This document shows positions 34,862 to 42,678 of a DNA stretch of 64,000 bases, in pieces; the stretch's first letter is position 1, and each line of letters begins with the position of its first letter. The position numbers and the translations under genes are program-made. Source of the stretch: an uncultured Eubacteriales bacterium (GTDB taxonomy: Bacteria; Bacillota; Clostridia; Oscillospirales; Acutalibacteraceae); NCBI GenBank assembly GCA_934552855.1, contig CAKTEU010000001.1, positions 1 to 64,000 of the forward strand, in the 5' to 3' direction. Under the pieces are notes generated by a model. It was not told where the DNA came from and did no database searches. It saw only the letters and a list, made by a program, of their open reading frames with translations.

Positions 34862-34883
34862 GGACTGCATTTTTTCTGCAGTC
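34862..34883 (-). promoter_or_regulatory. Leader hairpin of the metallophosphoesterase gene
   Basis: GACTGCA and TGCAGTC pair across about 7 nt. On the minus strand the stem is followed by CCTAAATTTTTT, so it could act as an attenuator just before the ribosome binding site. Confidence 0.4.
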
Positions 34884-34905
34884 ACCCGGCGGTTAGCTAC
34901 CGATA

Positions 34906-34934
34906 ATTATACGATTATTTCCATCCTTTTTCAA
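34906..34934 (-). promoter_or_regulatory. Promoter of the metallophosphoesterase gene
   Basis: Minus strand: TTGAAA (34929-34934), 17-nt spacer, perfect TATAAT (34906-34911). Confidence 0.75.
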
Positions 34935-35030
34935 GCAAGGACAGCAAAAAAGGTGAATAAACTTTGGCTTTGTTTTTGGTGCAAAAAGACCGAACCGGCT
35001 TAAAAGCGGACAAATAATTGTTTTAAACCG

Positions 35031-35059
35031 TTTACTTTTAGGAAAAGATAAAGTATAAT
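35031..35059 (+). promoter_or_regulatory. Promoter of the DUF5685-dnaJ operon
   Basis: TTTACT (35031-35036), 17-nt spacer, perfect TATAAT (35054-35059). A palindromic CGGTTAACCG lies just downstream, in the leader. Confidence 0.65.
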
Positions 35060-35121
35060 GAATATAATTATACTCAAGTAACCACCGGTTAACCGATAAA
35101 GCGAAAAGGATATCTTTAAAT

Positions 35122-35994
35122 ATGTTTGGCTATGTCAAAACAGATAAGGGCGAACTCAAAGTTCGGGAATACGAGCTTTACAGAGGACTTTACTGTTCGC
35201 TTTGCAAAGCACTTTCAAAGCGTTACGGCATTTTTTCCCGTTTCATTTTAAGCTATGATATGACTTTTCTTGCGCTTGTAAGGCTTTGTGAAAAAGGAAT
35301 TTCACCATCGTTCAAAAGCGGACGCTGTCCGTTTAATCCGGCAAAAAGATGCAACTACTGCACAAACGCCGAAGAAGAATATGACTTTGTTTGCGCTGCG
35401 GCAATTCTTATGTTCTATTACAAGGTCAAAGACAATATTAGCGACAGCCGCCTTTTTAAAAAACTTTTGTTTTATTTGATTCTTCCGTTTGCCGCACTGA
35501 AACGGAAAAAAGCGAAAAAACTTTTTCCTTCTCTTGAAAAACTGATTTTTGAAGGCATGAAAAAGCAAGGCGAAACCGAAAAAGAAAACACCGCCGTTCC
35601 CGACAAAGCGGCTCATTATTCCGCAGATGCACTCGGAAAGGTTTTTGCTTTCGGCTTTGAAAAGGACTCAAAGGAACTTTATCGCTTTGGCTATTTTGTC
35701 GGCCGCTGGGTATATCTTATCGATGCACTTGACGACATTGAAAGCGACATCAAAAGCGGTTCGTTCAACGTTTTTGTCAACAAGTATTCGCTCAAAGCAA
35801 AAGAGCTTCCCGAAGAAGCAAAACATGAAATTAAAAGCACACTGAACCAAAGCAGCGCCGAAGCGGTCAAAGCTTTCAAAAGCACAAATTGCACACCGCT
35901 CGGTGAAATTATTGAAAACATCCTTTTGCCCGGAATGAACCGTTCGGCAGAGAATGTTTTGAAAGGAACAAAGAATAATGAGAGATCCTTATGA
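35122..35994 (+). CDS. DUF5685 family protein with two Asp-rich DxxxD motifs
   Basis: A 290-aa mostly helical protein of the type annotated DUF5685. Cysteines cluster at residues 25/28 (YCSLC) and 69/77/80 (RCPFNPAKRCNYC), a possible metal site. Two acidic motifs stand out: KVKDNISD (Asp104 and Asp108) and DALDDIESDIKSG (Asp201, 204, 205, 209). Their form and spacing resemble the DxxxD motifs of squalene/phytoene synthases, where they bind Mg-diphosphate. Enzymatic function is inference only. No signal peptide. It overlaps the J-domain gene by 17 nt and is co-transcribed with it and a membrane protein. Confidence 0.8.
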   Translation: MFGYVKTDKGELKVREYELYRGLYCSLCKALSKRYGIFSRFILSYDMTFLALVRLCEKGISPSFKSGRCPFNPAKRCNYCTNAEEEYDFVCAAAILMFYYKVKDNISDSRLFKKLLFYLILPFAALKRKKAKKLFPSLEKLIFEGMKKQGETEKENTAVPDKAAHYSADALGKVFAFGFEKDSKELYRFGYFVGRWVYLIDALDDIESDIKSGSFNVFVNKYSLKAKELPEEAKHEIKSTLNQSSAEAVKAFKSTNCTPLGEIIENILLPGMNRSAENVLKGTKNNERSL

Positions 35995-36646
35995 AGTCCT
36001 CGGTATTCCAAGAAATGCCGATGTTTCCCAGGTCAAAACCGCATATCGCACACTTGCAAAAAAATATCATCCCGATAATTATGTTGACAGTCCCCTTGCA
36101 GCGGCCGCAAACGAAAAGATGCAGGAACTTAACGAAGCTTATGACACGATTATGGCATCACTTGATTCAAACGCTTCTTCAAGTCAATATACAACTTACA
36201 ACACAGCAAATTCCTACGGAAACAATTATTCCGGCGGCTACAGCGCAGAAAATTCATATTCCTCACCCAACCGTAACGCCGAATATATCCGCATTCGCTC
36301 GCTCATAAACGAAAACAGGTTTGACGAAGCGGAACAGGCTCTTGAAAATATGTCGCCTTCAATGCGTGATGCCGAATGGTATTATCTTAAAGGTCAGGTC
36401 AATTACAACCGAGGATGGGTTGATCAGGCGTACACATACTTCACAACGGCTTACAATATGGAACCGAACAACGCACAGTACCGCCACATTTATGAAAACC
36501 TGAAAAATGAACGGAACGGCGGTTTCAGAACCGCAAAAAACGACTCTGCCGGTTCCTCCTGTGGCACATGCGACATTTGTTCCGGCCTTCTTTGTGCCGA
36601 TTGCTGTTGCGAAAGCATGGGCGGCGATTTGATTCCGTGCTGCTGA
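35978..36646 (+). CDS. J-domain protein with cysteine-rich C-terminus
   Basis: A 222-aa DnaJ-like co-chaperone. The J domain covers residues 2-62, with the catalytic HPD at 31-33 that stimulates DnaK ATPase. A Ser/Tyr/Gly/Asn-rich linker follows (about 63-100), then a helical stretch resembling two TPR units (about 105-170, ending YNMEPNNAQYRHIYENL). The last 30 residues carry nine cysteines (CGTC, CSG, CADCCC, PCC). It lacks the DnaJ zinc fingers and substrate domains, so it is a specialised type III J protein, probably dedicated to the neighbouring proteins. Confidence 0.88.
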   Translation: MRDPYEVLGIPRNADVSQVKTAYRTLAKKYHPDNYVDSPLAAAANEKMQELNEAYDTIMASLDSNASSSQYTTYNTANSYGNNYSGGYSAENSYSSPNRNAEYIRIRSLINENRFDEAEQALENMSPSMRDAEWYYLKGQVNYNRGWVDQAYTYFTTAYNMEPNNAQYRHIYENLKNERNGGFRTAKNDSAGSSCGTCDICSGLLCADCCCESMGGDLIPCC

Positions 36647-36659
36647 GGAGGAAAAAGTA

Positions 36660-37217
36660 ATGAGTACCGCCGCAAAAACCGCAATCGGAGGAATGGCAAC
36701 CGCACTTTCGGTTGTTTTACTTCTTCCGACGGCTCTTGACGTTTTGTATATTGCACTTCCCGCAGCTGCAGGAATGATTACGCTTTTTTGCGTCATTGAG
36801 CTTTCAAGAGGCTGGGCGTTCGGCGTATATACCGCAACTTCGGCCATAAGCATCATTGTCATTCCAAACAAGGAAGCCGCTTTGATTTATGTCCTTTTCT
36901 TCGGATATTACCCGATAATCAAGGGACTTATTGAAGGCAAAATCAAAAATCGCATTTTGGAATATATTATAAAGGTTCTTATTTTTAATGTTGCCGTGTT
37001 TGCGGCAGAGTACATTTTTTTCAAAATCATGAATATTCCGCTGACAGAATTTCTTGACGTTGAGGAAGGTTCCGTTCTTGCAAAATATGCCATTCCCATT
37101 CTTTTTGTGCTTGCAAACGTAATGTTCTTTTTGCTTGATTTTCTTTATACCGCCTCGGTTACGCTTTACCTCAACCGCTGGCAAAAGGTTTTTCGAAAAA
37201 TGTTCAAATTCAAATAA
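36660..37217 (+). CDS. Integral membrane protein of the DUF5685 operon, unknown
   Basis: A 185-aa membrane protein with five or six hydrophobic helices and a basic C-terminus (KVFRKMFKFK). The layout is reminiscent of small ECF-type or YbaN-like membrane proteins, but no motif allows a name. ATG follows GAGGAGG by 8 nt, 13 nt after the J-domain gene. A terminator follows directly, so the three genes form one unit. Confidence 0.75.
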   Translation: MSTAAKTAIGGMATALSVVLLLPTALDVLYIALPAAAGMITLFCVIELSRGWAFGVYTATSAISIIVIPNKEAALIYVLFFGYYPIIKGLIEGKIKNRILEYIIKVLIFNVAVFAAEYIFFKIMNIPLTEFLDVEEGSVLAKYAIPILFVLANVMFFLLDFLYTASVTLYLNRWQKVFRKMFKFK

Positions 37218-37262
37218 GCAAAAAAGGTTGCCGCAGATTTAAACCGCAGCAACCTTTTTTAT
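37218..37262. terminator. Bidirectional terminator after the DUF5685 operon
   Basis: AAAAAAGGTTGC pairs with GCAACCTTTTTT across a short loop; T tracts on both strands serve the converging zinc-ribbon gene as well. Confidence 0.85.
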
Positions 37263-37272
37263 TCATATGCTT

Positions 37273-37881
37273 TTACAATTGCGTTCCGCATTGGGAACAG
37301 AATTTGCTTCCAGGCGTTAACGGAGCTCCGCAACCCGGGCAGACTGAAATTACTTTTGCACCGCATTTGTTGCAAAACTTTGAATCGAACGAAAGCACTG
37401 CGCCACAGCTCGGACATACCGTTGAAGAAGCCGCAGGTGCAGCCTGCGAAGCAGACGGAGAATTGGAAAACGACTGAGCGGCCGCCTGTCCCGGAGACTG
37501 AAGAAAACGACCGACAAAGTCAAAAATCTCGTTAGGAAGCATTTTTTGCTTATATGCTCCGATTCCCGCAGTTATTGCAAGGGGCCACAAAAGGAACAAG
37601 CCCACCGCTCCGGCACCGAGCTTGTCTGCCCATTGACCTTCGCCAACGGTTACATTAAGTTCACCCGAGCCCAAAACCGAAAGCTGAACATTTGTTGCAA
37701 CACGCATTCCCGAAATTGAACGAAGAACATCTTTTGGTTGCCCCGCCTGAATAATATATCCGTTTTCAAGCGGTGCGCTTTGAACTTCCATCCCCTTTTC
37801 GCTTTTGAAAAAGTTTTCAAGTTCACGAACCACGTCTTGAACAGTGTATGCTCCGAGTGAATAAGCTCTTGTTTCTGCCAT
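37273..37881 (-). CDS. Double zinc-ribbon protein with a membrane segment
   Basis: A 202-aa protein. Residues 1-85 form a soluble alpha/beta domain (YTVQDVVRELENFFKSEKGMEV). Residues about 88-108 are hydrophobic (GAGAVGLFLLWPLAITAGIGAY). A Pro/Ser/Ala/Gln linker leads to two C-terminal zinc ribbons, CPSCG...CNKCG and CPGCG...CSQCG. Function unknown; such proteins are common in Clostridia. Monocistronic, with its own promoter. Confidence 0.8.
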   Translation of the reverse strand: MAETRAYSLGAYTVQDVVRELENFFKSEKGMEVQSAPLENGYIIQAGQPKDVLRSISGMRVATNVQLSVLGSGELNVTVGEGQWADKLGAGAVGLFLLWPLAITAGIGAYKQKMLPNEIFDFVGRFLQSPGQAAAQSFSNSPSASQAAPAASSTVCPSCGAVLSFDSKFCNKCGAKVISVCPGCGAPLTPGSKFCSQCGTQL

Positions 37882-37946
37882 GTTGGTATTCCCCCTATCG
37901 AAAATATTAAGGAATTTAAAAAATGATTACAATTAATTCCATCAAT

Positions 37947-37975
37947 AATATATCATATTTTTGAAAATAATTCAA
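37947..37975 (-). promoter_or_regulatory. Promoter of the zinc-ribbon gene
   Basis: Minus strand: TTGAAT (37970-37975), 17-nt spacer, TATATT (37947-37952) with extended TGA. Confidence 0.7.
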
Positions 37976-38004
37976 GCCGATAAAGCATAATCACCGTCTT
38001 TTAA

Positions 38005-38033
38005 TTGACAAATTTTAAAAAGCAGAGTATCAT
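38005..38033 (+). promoter_or_regulatory. Promoter of the chromate transporter pair
   Basis: TTGACA (38005-38010), 17-nt spacer, TATCAT (38028-38033). Confidence 0.7.
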
Positions 38034-38063
38034 TAAACAAATTCCTGTGAAAAGAGTGAGAAC

Positions 38064-38651
38064 TTGAAAAAAGAGAATTTTAAAAAAACGCTTTCGGTCC
38101 TTTTAACCTTTTTAAAAATCGGTGCCTTCACCTTTGGCGGAGGGTATGCAATGATTGCGCTGATTCAAAACGAATTTGTTTCAAAAAAGAAATGGATCAC
38201 CGAAGAAGAATTTCTTGACATTGTCGCAATTGCCGAATCAACGCCGGGTCCCCTTGCAATCAACTCGGCAACTTTCATCGGATACAAAGTCGGCTCTTTT
38301 TTCGGTGCTCTTACGGCAACGGTTGCCGTTTGCATTCCGTCGTTCGTCGTGATTTATGCCGTCTCGCTTTTCCTTGACCGTTTTCTGAGTTTTGAGCTTG
38401 TTTCCTTTGCATTCAAAGGAATTCAGGCCTGCGTTCTTTATCTCATTTTCACGGCAGGAATCGGGATGCTCAAAAAAATTCAGAAAACGGCTTTCAACTG
38501 CACGATTATTGCGGTTGTTTTTTCCGCAATGATTCTTTTCACCCTCTTTGCGGTGAAATTCTCAACCGTATATTATATTCTCATTTGCGGAACTTTCGGC
38601 GTTGCGATTTATGCGCTGAGAACATTCAAAAAGAAAGGAGCGGAAAAATGA
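38064..38651 (+). CDS. Chromate transporter half-protein 1 (ChrA, short)
   Basis: A 195-aa single-domain CHR family protein with about six transmembrane helices. Signature: KIGAFTFGGGYAMIALIQNEFV and AESTPGPLAINSATFIGYKVG. Short CHR proteins work as pairs, equivalent to the two halves of long ChrA; they export chromate and possibly other anions. The start is a TTG preceded by GAGTGAG; no ATG fits the N-terminus. It overlaps the second half by 4 nt. Confidence 0.9.
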   Translation: MKKENFKKTLSVLLTFLKIGAFTFGGGYAMIALIQNEFVSKKKWITEEEFLDIVAIAESTPGPLAINSATFIGYKVGSFFGALTATVAVCIPSFVVIYAVSLFLDRFLSFELVSFAFKGIQACVLYLIFTAGIGMLKKIQKTAFNCTIIAVVFSAMILFTLFAVKFSTVYYILICGTFGVAIYALRTFKKKGAEK

Positions 38652-39223
38652 TATACCTGAAACTTTTTCTGACTTTCCTTGAAATCGGTGCGTTTTCCTT
38701 CGGCGGAGGATACGGAATGATTTCGCTCATTCGTGAAGCGGTCACGTCAAACGGCTGGCTGACCGAGAGCGAATTCATGAATTTTGTTGCCGTTTCGGAA
38801 TCCACACCGGGACCTCTTGCGGTCAACATGGCAACTTTTGTCGGTGCGTCCCAAGCCGGAATTTTGGGTGCGCTTCTTTCGACCCTCGGTGTTGTTCTTC
38901 CGTCTTTTATAATAATTCTTATCATTGCCGCGCTCATCTCAAATCTTTTGAAATATGCCGGAGTCAAGGCTTTTCTTTCCGGAGTCCGTCCGTGCATTAT
39001 TGCCCTCATTCTTGCAACGGCGGTCACCCTCGGCGCAAACACGCTTTTTTCATTCACAACGCTCGGCAGCGGTTTTTCGCCGGATTTTCGTGCGCTTTTC
39101 ATTCTTGCGGTTCTCATACTCATCGGCGCGGTTTTCAAGCGTTTCAAAAAGAAAACACCGTCGCCGATTCTCATGATTGTTCTTTCCGCTTTTCTCGGGA
39201 TTGCGGTTTACAAATTCATTTGA
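38648..39223 (+). CDS. Chromate transporter half-protein 2 (ChrA, short)
   Basis: A 191-aa partner of the previous gene with the same domain: EIGAFSFGGGYGMISLIREAV and SESTPGPLAVNMATFVGASQAG. About six transmembrane helices. The ATG at 38648 lies in the ATGA overlap and follows AAAGGAG. The two halves are paralogous, presumably forming an antiparallel heterodimer. Confidence 0.9.
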   Translation: MIYLKLFLTFLEIGAFSFGGGYGMISLIREAVTSNGWLTESEFMNFVAVSESTPGPLAVNMATFVGASQAGILGALLSTLGVVLPSFIIILIIAALISNLLKYAGVKAFLSGVRPCIIALILATAVTLGANTLFSFTTLGSGFSPDFRALFILAVLILIGAVFKRFKKKTPSPILMIVLSAFLGIAVYKFI

Positions 39224-39241
39224 TTTTTTCCGAAAAGCCAC

Positions 39242-39270
39242 TTGAAAAACAGGGTTCAAAGTGATATTAT
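39242..39270 (+). promoter_or_regulatory. Promoter of tRNA-Val
   Basis: TTGAAA (39242-39247), 17-nt spacer, TATTAT (39265-39270), 12 nt before the tRNA. Confidence 0.75.
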
Positions 39271-39282
39271 TTTCTTGGTTTC

Positions 39283-39359
39283 GGGGGCATAGCTCAGCCG
39301 GTCAGAGCGCACGTTTCACATGCGTGAGGTCGTGGGTTCGATCCCCACTGTTCCCACCA
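39283..39359 (+). tRNA. tRNA-Val (anticodon CAC)
   Basis: A 77-nt cloverleaf with encoded CCA. Acceptor GGGGGCA/TGTTCCC, D arm GCTC/GAGC, anticodon stem CACGT/GCGTG with loop TTCACAT reading CAC (codon GUG), T arm GTGGG-TTCGATC-CCCAC, discriminator A. Own promoter and terminator, so it is transcribed alone. Confidence 0.96.
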
Positions 39360-39370
39360 GTCACAATTAT

Positions 39371-39418
39371 AAGAAAGGCTGACACGAAGCGTTTTTCGTT
39401 TCGTGTCAGCCTTCTTTT
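39371..39418. terminator. Bidirectional terminator after tRNA-Val
   Basis: AAGGCTGACACGAA pairs with TTCGTGTCAGCCTT, followed by CTTTTATT; on the minus strand it ends the NimA-like gene. Confidence 0.88.
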
Positions 39419-39890
39419 ATTCATGAATGTTCTTTTTTCCGGAAATGCTGTCAATCACAACCTTATAAATCGCAACTTTTTCAAAAGCGGCGCAGGTTTT
39501 GAGCGTTTCATCATCGGGATGATATCCGCAATGCTCCATTAGAACCTTCAGCCCGGTGATTCTTTCATTGCCTTCGCATTTATAAACCTTGCCGAAGCCT
39601 ATCACGCTTTTATAAAGCGTCGTGATTTGCATACCTTCGCCGCAGTAACCGTCAAAAACATCAGCTTCAATGCAAACACGGTTGTTCTTTTCAATGAGTT
39701 CAACCTTCTTTCCCTCGTTTGCACAGTGGAAGAAAACAACCGGTCGTTCCCCTTTCATTTCTGCACCGAAGGAAAGCGGAACAATATACGGGTACTCATC
39801 ATCAAAAAACGCCACTCTCACAACCTGACAGGATGAAAGGATTTCAAAAATTTCGTTTTTATCGGTTACTTCTCTTTCGCCTCTCCTCAT
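39417..39890 (-). CDS. Pyridoxamine 5'-phosphate oxidase-related flavoprotein (NimA-like)
   Basis: A 157-aa split-barrel flavin-binding protein of the group that includes NimA nitroimidazole resistance proteins. The N-terminus MRRGEREVTD and the segment VVRVAFFDDEYPYIVPLSFG are typical, as is YKSVIGFGKV in the second half. The natural substrate is unknown. It follows the alpha-galactosidase gene by 4 nt, so the two may be co-transcribed. Confidence 0.85.
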   Translation of the reverse strand: MRRGEREVTDKNEIFEILSSCQVVRVAFFDDEYPYIVPLSFGAEMKGERPVVFFHCANEGKKVELIEKNNRVCIEADVFDGYCGEGMQITTLYKSVIGFGKVYKCEGNERITGLKVLMEHCGYHPDDETLKTCAAFEKVAIYKVVIDSISGKKNIHE

Positions 39891-39894
39891 AGTA

Positions 39895-41622
39895 TCACTC
39901 CACGATATAAACTTTTACGCCGTGTGAAGGTACAGCGGTTTCAATCGTTCCGCCGGAAACAAAGCCTTCCTCTTCCCAAACGTCGTTCACCTTGTATTCG
40001 TTCTTCTTTTGAAGATTGACAAAACCGAGGTTTGCAATTTTATTAAGGTCAATGCTTACGCTTCTTTCGCCTTTCGCCTTGTTGAAGGCACAAACGGCAA
40101 CCTTTCCGCCCTCAAGCGGCTTTACAAGAATGTCAACAAGACCCGTTTTTATTCTTCTGCACTGAACGCCAAGCTTATCCTGATTGATTCCAATCATGGT
40201 TTTGTTTGTGAGAATTTTATAAACCTTACTGTCGGTATCAACCGTTCCGTCCGGCTTAATGAACTTGCGCACATCGTTGCCGAGAATCAAAGGAGCACAA
40301 AGCATACACCAAAGCGAAAAATGAGCTGTGTTTTCATCGTTTGTGAGGTTTCCGTTGCCCACCTCAAGCATATCGGGATCGTTCCAGCCGCCGATTGAGG
40401 AATACTTCCAAAGTCTTACGGTAAATTCATAAATTGAAAGAATTGAAGCCCAGAACGGCTTGATGTCCGGTGTGGTGCGCCAAAGGTTTCCGGCTTTTCT
40501 TGCCCACTTCCAAGGTCTGTTGAGTCCCCATTCACAGATTGAAAAAACAATCGGCTTTTCTTCCGTTCCGGTTTTTTCGGCATATTCTTTTGCGGCCCTT
40601 TTAAGTTCCTTACCCATAAGGGTATACTGAATTGCACTGCTGTCCATTCTTGAACCGACGGGATTGTAAAATTCAACAACGTTTTCGCCCTTTTTAAGCT
40701 TTATATCACACTGAACACGCTTAACACGGTCGGCTGCATTGTTTTTGCAAAAATAAAGGTGATGCTCTTCTTCTCCGTTAACCTTTGCGCAAAGAAATCT
40801 TTCTTCATTTGATTTTTTAATCGTGAGCGTAAGCACAGCGTCACAATCCTCGTCACAATCAACAACAACCGAAAACGAACCGTTCCTTGAGCAAAGACCT
40901 TTAACGTATTCATAATTATCATTGTCACGGTCATCTTCACGAATAATTCTTGCTCCGTCCTTAAGAATGCAGTCACGGGCGGAAAACTTTGCAAATGCGG
41001 TTTTTCCGGGCTTTGAAAATTCAACAAAGGCAACCGCCGGAGCTTTTTCTGAAATGGGAACATTATGACAAAAGTCATACTTAAAGTATTCGATTCCCCA
41101 TTCGGCAAGACTGTCCGCATCAACGGCTTCATGAAGAAGGCTTGCCGGGTAATCCTCACAGGTATAAGTTCCGTTTGAGGAATAAAGTCCAAGCTTGAGT
41201 CCCTGCGAATTGACATAGTCGCTGAGTGTTCTGATTCCGTTCGGGAAAGTCGCCTTGTCGCATTGAAGCTTGCCGTTTGCGTCCCTTTCCGAGCTTTGCC
41301 AGCAGTCGTCAATGTTGACATATTTATATCCCGCTTCAAGAAGTCCGCTGTTTTTCATTGCGTCGGCAATTTCCTTAATAAGATCCTCGTTGATTTTTGA
41401 GGCAAAAAGATTCCAGCTTGACCAACCCATCGGCGGAGTGAGCGCAACGCCGTTATCATAGCCCACATCTGCTTTTTCGTTGATTGAAAGCTTGTGAAGA
41501 AGTCTCTTTGCTTCACAAAGAGGACAAATATTCTTCTTTTTCATCACAGCCACTGCGGCCGCTGCACCGGCTGAGGCTGCGCCTGCAACGGCTGCGGCGG
41601 TGTTTTTTGCGTTAAATTTCAT
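39895..41622 (-). CDS. GH27 alpha-galactosidase with an inserted beta-sandwich domain
   Basis: A 575-aa glycoside hydrolase of family 27. The N-terminal 48 residues are Ala-rich then contain CPLC and no clear signal peptide. The TIM barrel starts at LTPPMGWSSWN (61-71). The nucleophile is Asp183 in YFKYDFC and the acid/base is Asp417 in GGWNDPDMLEVG. Between residues about 190 and 335 an insertion interrupts the barrel; its pattern (VLTLTIKKSNEERF, IKLKKGENVVEFYN) resembles CBM35-like beta-sandwiches. The C-terminal beta domain is present. It should release alpha-linked galactose from oligosaccharides in the cytoplasm. Confidence 0.9.
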   Translation of the reverse strand: MKFNAKNTAAAVAGAASAGAAAAVAVMKKKNICPLCEAKRLLHKLSINEKADVGYDNGVALTPPMGWSSWNLFASKINEDLIKEIADAMKNSGLLEAGYKYVNIDDCWQSSERDANGKLQCDKATFPNGIRTLSDYVNSQGLKLGLYSSNGTYTCEDYPASLLHEAVDADSLAEWGIEYFKYDFCHNVPISEKAPAVAFVEFSKPGKTAFAKFSARDCILKDGARIIREDDRDNDNYEYVKGLCSRNGSFSVVVDCDEDCDAVLTLTIKKSNEERFLCAKVNGEEEHHLYFCKNNAADRVKRVQCDIKLKKGENVVEFYNPVGSRMDSSAIQYTLMGKELKRAAKEYAEKTGTEEKPIVFSICEWGLNRPWKWARKAGNLWRTTPDIKPFWASILSIYEFTVRLWKYSSIGGWNDPDMLEVGNGNLTNDENTAHFSLWCMLCAPLILGNDVRKFIKPDGTVDTDSKVYKILTNKTMIGINQDKLGVQCRRIKTGLVDILVKPLEGGKVAVCAFNKAKGERSVSIDLNKIANLGFVNLQKKNEYKVNDVWEEEGFVSGGTIETAVPSHGVKVYIVE

Positions 41623-41652
41623 AGTTTCCTCCGATTGTAATATATTTATTCT

Positions 41653-42663
41653 TTATAAAAGCGCACAGCTTCGCAAAATGAAAACTGTTGCAAAAATCGA
41701 AAACATTGAAAGTATACTTGTCCAAACAACAAGCTGAGTTGAAAGCTGATCGTCTCCGCCGATTTCGCCTACCATAACCGCACCGGAAACGGCAACGGGC
41801 GAACCGAAAACGGAGATAAACGCCGGAAGCTCGGTTGCCGTTACGGAAAGGAGCGAGAACCGCTTTGAAAGCAAAAGAGCAAGCCCGATTCCGAGCAGCG
41901 GCGCAACAATATTGCGAAGAAATACGCCGAGTGTAATCTCTTTCCAAAGTCCTTTTATTGCAGAAAAATCAAACCTTGCGCCGAGAACAACAAGCGCAAG
42001 CGGCGACGCAACCTTTGAAGCATTTGAAAGTGCCGTCCACAAAAACGGAAGATTGCCCTTAATTGTGAACACCGGCAAGCCGTCCGCACCGAGCGGTATA
42101 AATGAACGGATAAGAAGAACAAGCGCACCGATTGAAACACCGATTATGAGCGGATTTTTGACCGCCTTTTTGAACGTACCCCAAAACGAAGGCTTTTTTG
42201 CGTCTGCATACCGTGAAAGAGTGAACACCGCAAGAACGTTAAAAAGCGGAATTGCAATTGCGGAAAGGAGCGAAGCAAACGCAAGCGCATCTGCGCCGCC
42301 GAGCGACTGAGCGAGCGGTATTCCGATGATTGCATGGTTTGAGCGAAAGGCGCACTGAATGATTACGCCCTTTTGGTCACGTTTTTTGATAAAAAGCACA
42401 CTGCAAACAACGCCGACAAGCAAAAAAAGCAAAACGGCAAAAACGCTGTATACCGCCGCTTTCCAATTGACGGAGCTGAGCGACTTAATTTCGTAAACAT
42501 TGCAAAAAAGCATAATCGGCAAAAACACCCTGAAAACAAGGCTATTTGCTTTTTTGAAAAATTCGTCATCGGCAAAACCGACCTTTTTCAAAAAGAAGCC
42601 GAGAAGCACCAGCAAAAGAATCGGTGCAACGGCATTGAACGCAAATAAAAAAACATCAAACAA
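41653..42663 (-). CDS. AEC family transporter
   Basis: A 336-aa membrane protein of the auxin efflux carrier family, with about ten transmembrane segments. N-terminus APILLLVLLGFFLKKVGF and the internal FRSNHAIIGIPLAQSLGG crossover motif are characteristic. Bacterial members carry malate, malonate or amino acids; the substrate is not readable. The start is a TTG 9 nt after GGAG. It lies 30 nt before the alpha-galactosidase and 15 nt after trmO, a likely operon. Confidence 0.88.
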   Translation of the reverse strand: MFDVFLFAFNAVAPILLLVLLGFFLKKVGFADDEFFKKANSLVFRVFLPIMLFCNVYEIKSLSSVNWKAAVYSVFAVLLFLLVGVVCSVLFIKKRDQKGVIIQCAFRSNHAIIGIPLAQSLGGADALAFASLLSAIAIPLFNVLAVFTLSRYADAKKPSFWGTFKKAVKNPLIIGVSIGALVLLIRSFIPLGADGLPVFTIKGNLPFLWTALSNASKVASPLALVVLGARFDFSAIKGLWKEITLGVFLRNIVAPLLGIGLALLLSKRFSLLSVTATELPAFISVFGSPVAVSGAVMVGEIGGDDQLSTQLVVWTSILSMFSIFATVFILRSCALL

Positions 42664-42678
42664 AACTATCTTCTCCCG

